DNA of 64,000 bases, taken from Scatophagus argus (lineage: Eukaryota > Chordata > Actinopteri > Scatophagidae). The position numbers and the translations under genes are program-made. This document shows, piece by piece, positions 11,782 through 36,300 of this stretch; position 1 is the first letter of the stretch; each line of letters opens with the position of its first letter. The stretch spans positions 8,114,501-8,178,500 of the forward strand of contig NC_058496.1 in NCBI RefSeq assembly GCF_020382885.2, written 5' to 3'. The notes under the pieces were generated by a model. That model had not been told where the DNA came from and did not search any database. It was given only the letters and a program-made list of their open reading frames with translations.

Positions 11782-13078
11782 ATCCCGGAGGAAATGATGC
11801 GAACAATGTAGAGGCAGACACATATGTGGTGGTGGGGAGGGTATGTTTGTGAGAATGTAAATAGTTGTAATAAAGATATTTTTTCAAAGACTTTTTAGGC
11901 TCTATCCCATCACAGTGTTATTATTGATAGGCTTTTATTGATTATTGATTCTTTGATTCCTGTCCCATTGATCAGTTTGGTTCTCATGGACATGCTGCAG
12001 AGCTCAATTCTGGGTCACTGTTTGTTCAAGTTTTAGATGTTCCCACATGGGAGGTCATCATGCACAAGCACAGTAGTGTTTCACCATCAGGTAGACAACA
12101 AGTGTGACAAGGCTACTGCTCCTCGTGAATCTAGATCCTTTTACAGCCTCTGACCTCGCTGTCTTCTTTCTTAGCATCGCCTGGGGCTGTTTTGCCCTGG
12201 GCCCCTTGAACAGGTTGATCCAGTGATGATAGCACAAGGGGTAATTCTTCTAGAGAAATAATATTTACAGAATAACAGAATAAACACTGTGTTCACCCCA
12301 GAGAAAAAAAAGCACCACTTTTGAATGTTCCAGACACTTCTATTGTTTTACACCCTGTTTCTATTAGCATCACAAAAGGGACCATGATTTTTTTTTTTCA
12401 ATACAGCCTGTAATAATAACCTGTACAGTCTGGCCTGTTCGACAATCTTTTTTTTTCTATCTGAGCAATCAAGGAAAATGTAAAGAGAGGATCATTGGTG
12501 TATTCATGCATGCGTGTACATTCACCTTCAGACAGTACTCGGGGCTTAAATGTCAGCATGTTTTCGAGTTGAGTGTAGTGCGCATACTCCAGGAGGCGGC
12601 GGTCATTGGTCAAAGGTACATTCACTGCCGTGGAAGTTGATCGTATTCAACAGTGTCCAGCGAAGTGACGTGTAGTACTATGGACACGGCAAACGGAGAC
12701 TCGTTAAAACTTTAGAAACTATAAGAAGAGTTGCGACCACATCTTGGGATATGCTACGTCAGCGGCCTTGATACTGGCTGCCGCACCGTTTCTGGTCCAA
12801 CTTTGCTGAAAGAAGTTTTTCATCCAATAATTAACAGCACGACGCTCACCGGTTAGCCCATTAGCTAAGGGGGACAACGTCTGCTGTAACGATAGCTATC
12901 TAAAGTGTTCGTTATGTAAGTACAACATCGTTTTCTCAGCAGCGGCAAATCATGCAAAGCGCTACGAAGGACTTAATTCAACGCCGTTGACGTGCTGTAG
13001 TTTACGGAAACCGCCATAGTTAGCTTGCTAATATTAGCACGTCTTATAATCAGGTAAATATCTAAGCGAACTGTCAAA
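11782..13078 (+). other. tctn2 3' UTR, spacer and atp6v0a2 promoter/leader
   Basis: The first part is the tctn2 3' UTR, with a polyA signal about 90 bp after the stop codon. From about 12550 to 13078 CpG dinucleotides become frequent and an inverted CCAAT box (ATTGG at about 12604) and a TGACGTG element (about 12666) are seen, as expected of a housekeeping promoter for atp6v0a2. No TATA box and no further gene is visible. Confidence 0.6.
11869..11874 (+). terminator. tctn2 polyA signal AATAAA
   Basis: This is a canonical AATAAA 88 bp after the tctn2 stop codon and the first one downstream, so it probably sets the mRNA 3' end shortly after it. Confidence 0.7.
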
Positions 13079-24241
<11,163 letters not shown>

Positions 24242-24631
24242 AGGGACTATCTGGTAATACTGTTAGGTGGAAAACACAGACGAAACAAGGCAGCAGGGTT
24301 CTGTGCTCATGAAGACATTTTCCAGAGATATCATGAGGTGATTTTTTTTTTTTTTTTGTCCCATCTTTTAACAATTTGTGTGACTCATGAAGGAATTGTA
24401 CAGTGAACTTCACACACTTTGGACTGAGAGATGCCTTCTTCCCAGCAGTTTCAACAACCCAAACAGCTGAATACTGTTGAGAAGTATACATATGTATCAA
24501 AGGGTGTTTTGTACCAGGATCGTTATGCTACACTGTAGACCATTTTGTGGGCAATTCATTGGCAGTAGTTGTTGATGGAGAACCGTATCCACCAAAATCA
24601 GAGTGAATTAGAAGGCCTGTGGCAGAGTACA

Positions 24632-25280
24632 TACCTCCGCCAAGTCCGATAGTCCACTCATATGTGATCTCATCTGGGGTAAATCTGCAAGCACAACCAC
24701 TAGATGTTTGTTTGCATTTCCAAATTTCATGTCAGATTATGGTTGTGTGATGCTGAAGCATCAGCATCACCTCTCATCATCATTTATGACCAAGTACAAG
24801 TGTGTGGTCTCATCAACGGAGACCTTGCACGTGTCTATATTTTCTTATTATCATTTTGCTGTGTTGGGGACATTGCTGGGCACCAGCCTTTGGGTAATGG
24901 GCTTGTAGCCCCCAGTCAGTAACAGTGTGTATTGTCGCCACTTCTTGCAGAGGTGTATGGAGGTGTGTTAATTTATGCTTTAGAGCACAAAAAACATGAA
25001 ACAATCAGAAAATAACTCCTTCATTTGCTGCTTTGTTCTCACTGACGCCACTCCCTCTCTTTCATTCACTGTCTGACTTGCTCAACCACCACCAGTCTCT
25101 CAAAGCTGGCAGCCAATTTGTAAACGAATTCTATACTCAGTCTGTGAAAGTGGAAAACATGTGTACCCGCCCCGTGGTTTGGATTCGCCTCAGGTTTTTC
25201 TTGGCCGATGCTACACCCTTCCACCTGCTGACGACTAATCAAGAAACCATACCGAAAACATGACCTCCTTGGTGGAGGTA
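24632..25280. mobile_element. Putative inverted-repeat (MITE-like) element
   Basis: The left end TACCTCCGCCAAG (24632-24644) and right end CTTGGTGGAGGTA (25268-25280) are inverted copies with one mismatch. Internal sequence near the right end, read on the minus strand (GGAGGTCATGTTTTCGGTAT), resembles a dispersed fish repeat I know from many teleost genomes. No transposase and no clear target duplication are visible. Confidence 0.5.
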
Positions 25281-27197
25281 ATAAATAAAAAAGGTGTACG
25301 ATTTTAGTATAAGAGCACACTGACAACGCTTACTAGGATAAACTTGCTGCTGATTTTTGTCTTCTCAAGCGATTTGGTGATTAAATAAGGTGAAAGATAA
25401 AACAACATCCATACGTTTTTCTTTTAAGAATAATATTTCAGAAAAAATATCCTTATTTATTCTTTTCTGTTTTCCTTAATTTCTTCTCTTCTTTATCTGG
25501 TTATTTTTGTCAGGAATTTTGGCCTAATTCTGTATATTCATGCAGTTGTTTTGACTTTTGTCTCCCTCTTTCAGTTTTGACAGATCTGGTTTGGTTGTGA
25601 GCCATCTTTGGCTACATAGTTCTTGCTCAAGTTTTTGTTGCACTGACTGCCTTAAAGAAGTACAACCAAACAACAGTATACTGTATGATTCCCAAGTTTC
25701 CTTTGTATAAACACTGCAAAGAATCTTTTTCAGTATTGAAAAGTGCTTTGGCAGGTGTGTGATGAGATGTATATACTTTTACAGATTTATTTTTTAATTT
25801 ATTATATTTTAGAATGTTACATCGGAATTAAAAATGAATGTTAATGGGAAATGATTTTTCCTTTAATGGATTCACAGCGTTGCCTATGCGTTTGCCACTT
25901 TCTTACAATTTAACATTCCACAGATGGAAAATTTTAATCATTTATTTGTTAACTCGGCTTTTCTAGTTGAGAGCCCATTGCTTTGAAAGATTCTACACCC
26001 AAATTCGACAAAGTCGTTCAACTGTATTAAATATTGAAAGATTGAATTGAGTTATGTACCAGTATCAGACATTAGTAGTATTTGCTGAATTTGTTATTTT
26101 TTTTATAGAACTGGTATTTTTTCTAAGGGAAAGAGATGCTGTCATCGTCACATTATTGAGATGCTACCCTTTTCCACTGGCAACCACTCATTTTTGAGTC
26201 AGGTTTTAACAGTGGATCGATATGGAGTCCCATCTTGATGATACAAGTGAAAGCCATTGTTTTACTGGGTGAGTGTTGTTTGATTAGCAATTTGCCATTG
26301 GTTAATATTTTCTTGTTACATGAGTTGATTGAAGTGGTATTGTAATTTCTTCATTGCAGTTCTAATCTTACCATTAATTTTAATATTTGAGAATTGTATT
26401 TTTTCATTGACAAACACTCCGTGCTCTACTTTCTTTGAGAAAATCTCCCTCATGTTAATAATAAATTGTGCTTGAGGTTTTTTCCCCTCAATGCCCACAA
26501 CCTCATTTCTTTTACTGTATTTGGGTGTATTTTATCAGTTACTAAAATAGCATCCCATTAATAGCAGTTTCTGTATTGACATAACGTAATACTAAGAATA
26601 TTGAAAGAAATTAACAAACTAAATACTTATTTTAAAATGGTCAGCGTGGAGATAGTTTTGTCTTAACAGGTACAAAAAAAAACAAAACTAAAAGAGTTAA
26701 AAAGGAACCTAATGTGTTATTTAAAAAAAATGTACTAGATGCAATTGTTAAATTAAAAACGTAATCATTTACTTTGTAGTCTGTAACAAATTATGTTAAT
26801 TAAGTATACCCTCTTTATCATGTAGCTTAAGCATTTTACTAGTATTTTGTGTTAAATCATTTTCTTCATCAAATTGTTGGTAATTCTTTTTCTCAAAATG
26901 TCCAGTTATTTGTTCATATTAATTAATTTTATTCAATACGATTGTCAGGTAATCTATGGGCGGTGTGATTGGCTTGGTAGACAGTAAGGTACAGCCAGCA
27001 TACCTGTCAAAACACTTTTAGATTTATTCATATGCAAGCTAGTTCCCACACATTTCAAATCTACTTTTTAAAAAAGTATCAAGGTGTTGGGATCCTGTCT
27101 TCAATGTACACCAGTATAGGTAGCGGCCTTCCAGTCAATACTCCGGGACGCATTTCCCTCGCTATAGTAACAAGCCATGCGTGCGCGACGTTTCGTG

Positions 27198-27211
27198 GTT
27201 GTCATGGCAAC
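27198..27211. promoter_or_regulatory. RFX X-box GTTGTCATGGCAAC upstream of dnah10
   Basis: The motif fits the X-box consensus GTNRCC-N(0-3)-RGYAAC, with a strong right half GGCAAC and one deviation in the left half (GTTGTC). It lies 161-174 bp upstream of the dnah10 start codon. X-boxes bind RFX factors and drive ciliary genes, often together with FOXJ1, so the position and the gene agree well. Confidence 0.75.
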
Positions 27212-27371
27212 GTCAAAACGATAACCTGCACTACCGCTTTGATAACACTAGTAGTACTTGCAACTGCAGGAATGTTCACCGGCAACCACCAGTTAAAGTT
27301 GACTTTTCACATGACGACGGAACTTATTTAGTGTTTTAGTTCTCCAAACGTCAGCTAATAGTGAGACAAAT

Positions 27372-30300
27372 ATGGTCCACGACGATTTGCGAGTGGAATG
27401 GATAAGGCAGCGCGTATGTGCCGGTTTCAGCCTACCGGACTGCAGCTGTTTCGACGAACTTCTCAGTCGCGAAGATGGAGAGGAGGAAATGAAAATTATC
27501 CGTTATTTGAACATTGTCTCAGAGGAAGACTCGCCATCATGTCTTTTGTTCTTCAAAACTATAAGAGAGGAAGAAATAGAAGTTAAAGGTCCAGTCGGTA
27601 AGTTGGCGGAAGTGTATACCCAATTCGTGCATCTCGTAATATACTTAGCTGTTAACAAGCTAACAGTAGACGTAAATAACTGCTAATTAACCTCAGATCC
27701 TTGATAGTACATTATATAAACTACAATCCCTCTGAACTCAGAAAGAAGGAAGGACAGAGACTCTCCAGATCGTGACAAGAAGTCCTGGACCCAAAGTGAA
27801 GCTGAGATATCCCCTGGTTCAGGTTCAGAGGAGACAAATGAGCAAAGTTCCAGCCATGTGAGATCAGCCCTCTTTTCCTAATTGCTTTAAAATTTTGAAA
27901 CCCTTTAACTGTGTATTATTGGTGGAGATAATGTAGATTTATATATTGTGTTTGTATTTTTGTTTTTAGAGGATTGAGGTTCAAGTGGTCTATCTTGTAG
28001 AGCTTCATGCAGCAGTAAACCAATACCTTGAGAGATGTGTGAAATCGTGTGCTCTCTACTTTATCAGGAACACTAACGGTGAGATGACAGTTCAGTGTCA
28101 TAGCAAAATAAAAATAAAAATGCATATTTTAAACCTCTGTTGCACATAAAATAATTAACCAAGAGATTATTAAATAGAGACCATTGTTGATCCACTGGAC
28201 ATGAATGAGGCCAGTGTTCTGATGCCCAGGCTATTTAACATTGGTCTGTATTATGGACACCCTCTTCTTGTGCAGCAGGACAGACTTGCCCATGTAAGTA
28301 AAATGCAAAAGTATTCACAAATGTCCAACAGCACCAGATTTTCTGAATAAATAATACAGGATAAATACTATCACTTTCTCTTTTGTCAGGTGGATGTGCT
28401 TTTGCTTGCTGTGCACCAAATGAAGATGACTGGTGCTGGTTATCAAATTGAGACAGGTTCTCCTCAGGTGAAGACCAGTGGAAAGGGTGGAGAGGAGAGT
28501 CCTGCGAAGTCAAGTGGACGATTCATGGTTCGTGATGACGTGCTCAACAGGATGTATAAGTTTTTGGGTGTGATCAACACAGCTTTCCAACACCTTCAGA
28601 CACAAGGTTTGTTTTTGTGGCTCATTGGTTTAAATTTCAAGAATTTATCAGCATTTGACAATCAAAAAAGGGTAGAAATTATATTGAATGCTGCAGAATA
28701 GTAATAGAATAATTAGCAACTCCTCAGCAGTCTCAGCACTCCATTTCTACCCTTACTTTTTGAAGTTATATACGGTACAAGTGTGTTAAAACCCAGAGAA
28801 ATCCATGATTTTGTTTTCAAGGTAATAAATTGTTTCACTTGGTTGCCTGTTGCTATGACATCTAGGAGAGGGTCAAAGAGTGAGGAAGGAAGTTGGTGAA
28901 TGTAATTTCCTTGACTGTGGAGGGCGGGTTCTCCTCATGAAGAGTAATAAACAGTAAAATCAATATCTTTATTGCAGACGAGATTAGGCTGCACATCCCC
29001 GAGCTAGATCTGGAACCGGATTTGGATGTACTGCTTTCTAATCCAGAGACTGTTGAGAAGTTGGAGCAGTGTGTGATGAACTGGCAGGCTCAGATTACCA
29101 TTGTTATTGAGGAGCAGCAAAGCAAAAAGCCACAGGTTTGTGACTATCCCTATATTTTGAATTTCAACCTGAGCAGGTTTCAGGGTGATCATAGTAGTTG
29201 CTCCTAAATTATCAAGAAATGAATTGCCTGTCAACTCAAAATGAAATTATTGGGCTGAAAAATGCATGAAACATACATGAATCATTTTCATGACTTCATT
29301 TTCCATTTTCCTCCAGGCACCTGGCCCTTTGGCCGAGATAGTTTTGTGGCAGGACCGTACATCCACTTTGAGTGCTCTGAGTGAGCAACTTAAACAGCCC
29401 GTGCTAAAGAAGATCTTGGAGGTGATGACCAGAGCAGACGCAGGGATTGTTCAGACCCTGGAAGGAACCGTTGCTGAACTTAACAAATATCATATGGAGT
29501 CAGATAATAATTTACGCTTCCTCAGCACATTGGAAAGATATTTAATGGTGAACTTTTTAGAAATGCGTTCTTAATGAATATTCTTGTCATTGTCGTAACT
29601 CATTCCCAAAAATATTTAATCAAAATATTGACTACATAATTGTTCTATGTTCGCTGAGCAAAATGCTAAGAAAATTGTGTGTTATAGAATCTGGCAACTG
29701 GAGCAAATTTTGGCGTGATCCTGGAGACCATTCCTCCTCTGATGGACAGCCTGCAAATTGTGTGGATGATATCTTACCACTATAACACCAATGAGCGTAT
29801 GGTCCCTCTAATGGAGCGTATTGCCTGGCAGCTGTGTGAACGTGTGGATCAAGCAATTGATGTCCACACACTATTCAAGTATGTGTGGATAGATTAAAAT
29901 TTCCCACTGAAGGTTCAGATTTTAGATAGAGATCAGCCAGAGTTCTTTATTCAAATAGGTTTTGTGGTTTCAGTACAACTCAGCAATGTGCTATGCTTTG
30001 GACAGAGACAAAAGAGAAGTGGCCAAATCCAAGCTGCATGATGCTAAGCAGGTTCTGGACCAGTGGAAGGCATCCTACTTTGAGATGCGTGCGGAAATTG
30101 AAGAATCAGGCAGAGAACCACGCTGGGAATTTGACCGTAAGAGACTTTTTGAGAGGAGTGATTACATGGCCTCTGTCTGCCAGGACCTGTATAATGTTTT
30201 GCAGGTCAGTGTACATGCTCTTCAATACTGACCACTCATTCACTAACATTATGCATGTCAGTGTGCAAAAAACAAGTCAGTTTTTTTAAAAAAGTTCACT

Positions 30301-33300
30301 TGGATTTGTGTTATGCAGATTTTGGATGAGTTCTGCAACATATTTGGTCCAGAGCTAAAAAGTGTGACTGGTGATCCAAAACGTGTTGATGAAGTGCTAT
30401 GCAGAGTGGACAGTCTGGTTTTGCCTATTGAGGATGTCAGTTTTAATCCTTTCAACATCTGTAAGATGAGCAGCTGGAAAAAGATCATTAAAGACTTGAA
30501 CACTGCAGTTCAGGTGAGTTAAGAATGTCTGAAAAGCAGAAAATGTGATTTTTCAATTTTTTTAATTTGCTTTTCCTCAATTTTGTACCTCACTCTGATT
30601 CACTTCTTAAATTTGTCTGCTCAGGTTATTGAGGAAGAGGCCATCGACTTCATTGATCAATCTTTTAAGACACTGCGGTCGTCTACTGCTGCCTTTGATA
30701 TGCTCCTGAAATTCAAACACATCTGCTCCAGGGAGGTCATCAAAAACCACTTGATGAGGAGATTTGATGATGTTCTGACTCAGTATTGCAAAGAGGTACT
30801 ATACTGTAAAATCCCAAAAAAAAAGTGTTGGTTGATATTTGACTTTTAAATTTGACAGTTAAATTTGAAGTACTATCAAATCATGTTAAAGTATCAGGTT
30901 AATACAAAACTTCAGTCGAAGAACAATGAGTCCATGCATGTGTTTTGCAGGGTGACCTACACTTTACTATGAGCAAGTGGATAAACCTAATTGTGATCAG
31001 TGATCAGATCTGGATTTTGTTGAGTGAACATGGTCTGCACAGGTTCTCTTGTAGAATGCCTTTTTATCCTTGTTTCAGGTGGACAGCATTAACGAACTCT
31101 TTGAGGCAAAGAAGGACAAACCACCGCTACATAAGAATGAGCCTCCTGTGGCAGGAGCCATCAGATGGGCCCAGTCTCTTTTCCGTCGCCTCAAACACAC
31201 CATCCTTCCCTTCCTGAAAGTGCCTGAGATGCTGGAGAGTGAACAAAGCAAAGCAGTGAGTGATGTCATTCTCTTAAAAGCTGGATAACTGTTAAACTGA
31301 AAAAAAAAACTCAATAGATACATTTGTATCCCTGAAGATCAGACTCAGAACTACCCCAATAAATATCTAAGTATGAATCTGAATATAAAAATATAAAAAG
31401 TTATTTGGTGTTTCTGCGCAGGCCAAGGGCAAGTACACAGAAATAGCAGTGCAGATCAGGAACTATGAGCTGAAGAAGTATGACTGCTGGGTAGCTGAGA
31501 CAGAACGCAACTTGCCATTGCTAATGAAAAAGCCTCTGTTGGTCATGATTGCCAGTGAAAGCCAAATCCAGACAGGACTGGTATGTATCTCTTGCTGTTT
31601 TTCCTTTTTTTTTTTTTTTTTTTACTTAAAATAGCTCCCCCGTATTATAGAAAACTTATATACAGAAACAATTCTTATCCTCTCAAATTCCTTGCATTTG
31701 TTTTGATTTTCCTCAATTTAAGGATGTCCCACCAACTGAGACCAGCCTACTGAGGGGTGTTCAATACATTGTAAACTTTGCTCCAGAGATCAAGGAAATA
31801 ATTTCTGAGACAAGCAACCTTGTATCACTGGGCTATTCTGTGCCTTGTCTGGCTGAAAATGTTGCTTTACAGGAGCACAAATTCATCAGGTAATGCCGCT
31901 CACCAGTATCTGAATACAGATTTTATATCAAAACAGCTTATTGGAATAATCTATGGCCTGACCTGTTTCAATTTTTGGCTTATAGATATGTTGATGATCT
32001 GCACAACCTTGTCAACCGCTGCCACTCTGTAATGGACAGCCTGAGTGAGACAAAGTCCGCAATGCTGGTTCAGCAGATCAAAGAAGTCCAAAATGAGATG
32101 CATTTTGGATGCAAAAGACTCAACTGGAATTCTTTGGGTAGGTCCTTTCAGAGTCCAGTGTGTCTCTGTCAACTAATTTATGCATACTTGTGGTCAGTTC
32201 ATATCAATATTGTTTGTAAATTGAATTCAGTTATCATATCAATATGTGTTTGGTTTTAGGTATCCCTGACTTCATCAGCCGAGGCATTCAGACTGTCTCT
32301 AAGTTTGAATCAGTTGTAAATCAGATCCAGAAGAAAGAGAAAGATATTGACTCCAAGTTGCAAAGCGTGGTGATGGCCAACTTACTGAAAATTCCAGTGC
32401 CAGATAACTCAAATGTTTTACCAGGTAGAACTAATAGAGGGATATTATTTATTGAATATAATAATTTTGTGAGAATTCTTATTTATTTTCATTGACTTGA
32501 TTGCATGTGTTTTCAAGGTGTCAAAGAGTTCTGTAAACGTATTGAGCAAGAGCGAGCCAAGACTGTGAATTTGCTGAGTAAGAAGTATGCTGAGATTGGA
32601 CCCCTCATCACTAAGACAGAGCATTTGATCATGAAAACCAGCAGTGGCAAAGCCGAATGCATGGCACATTATTACATGTACTGGGAACGCAGGGTTCTAG
32701 ACTCCCTTATAAAGATGGTACTGAGGTAATTACATGATGTTAATGTCTTTGGAGTCACCTACACCTACATGCAGTATCAGTCAGTTCTGCTTTGAAATAT
32801 AGAAACATTTGCAACATTTCACAAGCATTGTAACATCCCTCTTGTTCACTTGTTGCCTTTCAGAAACATTCAGGCCTTCAACACGGCACTGATGGGAAGC
32901 ACTGCTCTTTTCCAAATAGATGCCACCCTGTCTGCCCCTAAAATTGTGTTGCAGCCCCAAAGCAATGAGATCTACTGGCTAATTATGCAGTGTGTCAGAG
33001 ACTGCGTGGAGAGCACCAAGGTGGGATCTTAAGTGTCTTTAAATATGCATTATTTGTAATGAAATGTAGACAGTGTTACTTGATGGGGCCCATATTCTTG
33101 TGTTTCAGCAATTTGTACGTTGGATGCGTGGGACTTGCATTGAGTGCCCACCACAGCGGGTGGGTGGTGAAGAGGAGTTGATGACATTTACCTTCTGCAG
33201 TGACGTGTGGCAGCATCCTCAGATAAATGAGGCCGCCATGACAGTCTCCCAGAACATCCAGCGGCTGCTCCTCTCTGTGGATCGATACCTTAACCACTGG

Positions 33301-36300
33301 AAAGGCTATCGACTCCTCTGGGAAAAGAACAAAGCAATTGTCAATGAAAAGTTTGCTGCAAGAAAACCAACCTGTGTCATGTACGATGACAAGCTGCAGT
33401 TCCTTTCTCGTATAAATCAGGAGGTGATGCTGGAGCCTCTGTTTAAGAATGAGCACATCATCCATCTAAACCTGGAGCCTCTGGCACAAACAGTGCAGGC
33501 AAGAGCAGAGTCCTGGATCAGTTCACTGGGTAGCCTGCTCAACAAGGCTGCCAAAGAGGATCTCTTCAACTTGAGAGATGAACTCATGGTATTGATTCAT
33601 GCTACACTGTTTTGTGTTTGTGTTGTTATAGTAAATATTCTTTGATTTTTGTGTATAATTTGTTCTTCGGCTATTTTATATATCAGCAACTTTCAGAGAC
33701 GCTGAAAAGGAGCCCTGACACTTTTGAAGACTTAAAGTCTGTCCTTAGCACCATCTCAGACATCAGGGACATGTCTCTTGATGTGGAGATGCGATTCACT
33801 GATATCCAGGAAAGATACAGAATGTTGGCCATGTACAAAGTAGAGGTAATGTGTGTTAAGATTATTGTCCCTTGAAGACATAACTTTAGATTGTCTCCCC
33901 TTTTGAACTTTTTGTCCTCGGTTTTCTATGTGTAGGTTGGAGAGGATGAAGTGGATCTGGTGGCCAAGATTGGCAAAATGTGGAGCGACCTGTTTACAGA
34001 ATCCAGACAAGTAGATCGAAGTCTGACAGAGGTCAAGAGGTCATTTACTGTGGTAAGATATCAAGACTGCACAGTTCAATCTGCTTAAACAGAAAATTAA
34101 GAGAAATCTCTATTTACATTGCTTTTTATGTACTTCCACCATTACACTCAAAGATTACAAACGAGAAGACTGAAGAGTTTAAGCAGGAGTTGTCTATCTT
34201 TGCTGAAAGCTTCAACATGCATGGTCCCGGAGCCATGGGTGATGATTTAGATAAAGGTACCTGTGCACCTGAACTCTGCCTTAGTTGTTATATGAAGACC
34301 AATAATAAATGGTGTTAACTCTTGAAATGCAGGTGATGGACTAGTCTCTCTCTTGTATTCTTTGCAGGGCTGACCATTATGGGAACATATGAAGCAGACC
34401 TTGCCAAGATAGTGGCAGGCCGTCAGGAGCTAGCAAATGCTGAGAAGCTGTTGGATCTACCAATCACTGTGTACTCAGAGGTTAACAACATTCAGAAGCA
34501 AATGAAGGGCTTGAGACAGATATACGATATCTATAAAGCGCAGAAGGTTGGATGTGTTGGCTATCAGTTAAAAATTTAAATTGCCTATTGAAACATGAAG
34601 CTTTATTCTGGACAAAATGTTTTTTCAAGTATTTCATATGTTTGTTTTTACATCTGTCAGGATGCAAAGTCAGAGTGGTCTAAGACTTTGTGGGTGGATT
34701 TAAACATCCATCTGCTACAGGAGGGTGTTGAGGGTTTCATCAAAAGCTTGAGGAAACTACCTAAAGATGTCAAGGCATTATCTGTGGCCTTCTTCCTTGA
34801 AGGACGCTTGAAGGAGTTTAGAGAGTCTCTGCCCCTTCTGCTAGACCTGAAGAATGAGGCCCTCAGAGACAGGTCAGTCTGCAGATTAACACCAGTCTAA
34901 CAGGAATAAATCTCCAAATAAACCCATTGCCAAATGCCAATTAATAAGAACATGCAATCTTGAAAGTATACGCTGACCAGGATATGAATATGTTGATATG
35001 ATCAGTATGTCAAGATCAAATGAAACACTCAGTGATGATGAACACAAAAATGATTATGTGTTTGTATTTTGGTCTTCAGACACTGGAGGGAACTGATGGA
35101 AAGGACTGGCACTAACTTTGAGATGAACCCTGAGAGCTTCACTCTGGAGAACATGTTTGCTATGGAGTTGCACAAATATGCAAATGTCATAGGTGACATT
35201 GTCTCCTCTGCTATGAAAGAGCTCAGTATTGAGAAGGCAAGCTTCCCTCTCTTAGTGAATTATGAGTTACAGATCAGTTGTTTCACTCTAACAGTGAGAT
35301 CACAGATACTTATGAAACATATTATCTGTGTGTACATTTGTGTTTGCTACCAGGGAGTGAAGGAGGTGGTGGACACTTGGGAAAACATGAAGTTCAATGT
35401 CATTCCCTATTTTAAAGGCACCCAGCAACGTGGTTTTATTCTGGGTGCAGTGGACGAGATTCTGCTGAATGTGGATAACGATGCCATGAACTTACAGAGC
35501 ATGGCAGGCAGCCGCTTTGTTGGGCCTTTTCTTAGTACCATACAACAATGGGAAAAAGACCTATCGCTTATCAATGAGACAATAGAGGTCAGTGTGAGTG
35601 GCCAAATCTCTGACCAGACATAAGCTGATCCATAAAATCTCTACTGAATAAAACACTTCTTACACAGGTGTGGTTGCTAGTACAACGAAAATGGATGTAC
35701 CTGGAAAGCATATTCATTGGTGGAGACATTCGCTCACAGTTACCCAAGGAAGCCGAGAAATTTGATAAAATTGACAAAACGTTTAAAGAAGTGAGTATTG
35801 CCATGATATTCACCCAATGGAAGCAAAGTGCTCTGTTACTGATATTTTTAAATAATATTGTATTCTTAATTTTTTTATTGCAGGTAATTAGTGACACAAC
35901 AAAGAATACAAACATAAAGCAGTGTTGCCTGCTTCCCAACCGGCTTACAGACCTGCAAGCCCTGAGCGATGGTCTAGAGAGTTGCCAGAAGAGTCTTAAT
36001 GACTACTTGGACTCTAAGCGGAAGGCGTTTCCTCGCTTCTTCTTCATCTCTGATGATGAACTGCTCAGCATTCTGGGGAGTAGCGACCCTGCCTGCATTC
36101 AGGAGCACATGATCAAGGTATCAGGGACGAGGAGGATAACTGCTGGCCATATATATGAAACATTTTCCTAAATATTTTTCTTTGTTTTACAAGATGTATG
36201 ACAACATAGCATCTCTGAGGTTCGATGTGGAAAGCAATGGGGAGTCAGTAGCTGGAGCCATGGTGTCTGCTGAGGGTGAGGTGATGGAGCTGAAGAAGCC

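Larger units (their letters stand above)
24242..27371 (+). other. atp6v0a2 3' UTR, spacer and dnah10 promoter
   Basis: No coding exon is visible here. The near end is the atp6v0a2 3' UTR, which could be long: the first AATAAA I see is at 25280-25285, at the edge of a repeat. A TIR-bounded element occupies 24632-25280. From about 25400 to 27000 the sequence is very AT-rich. CpGs appear from about 27140 and the RFX X-box at 27198 marks the dnah10 promoter. Confidence 0.6.
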
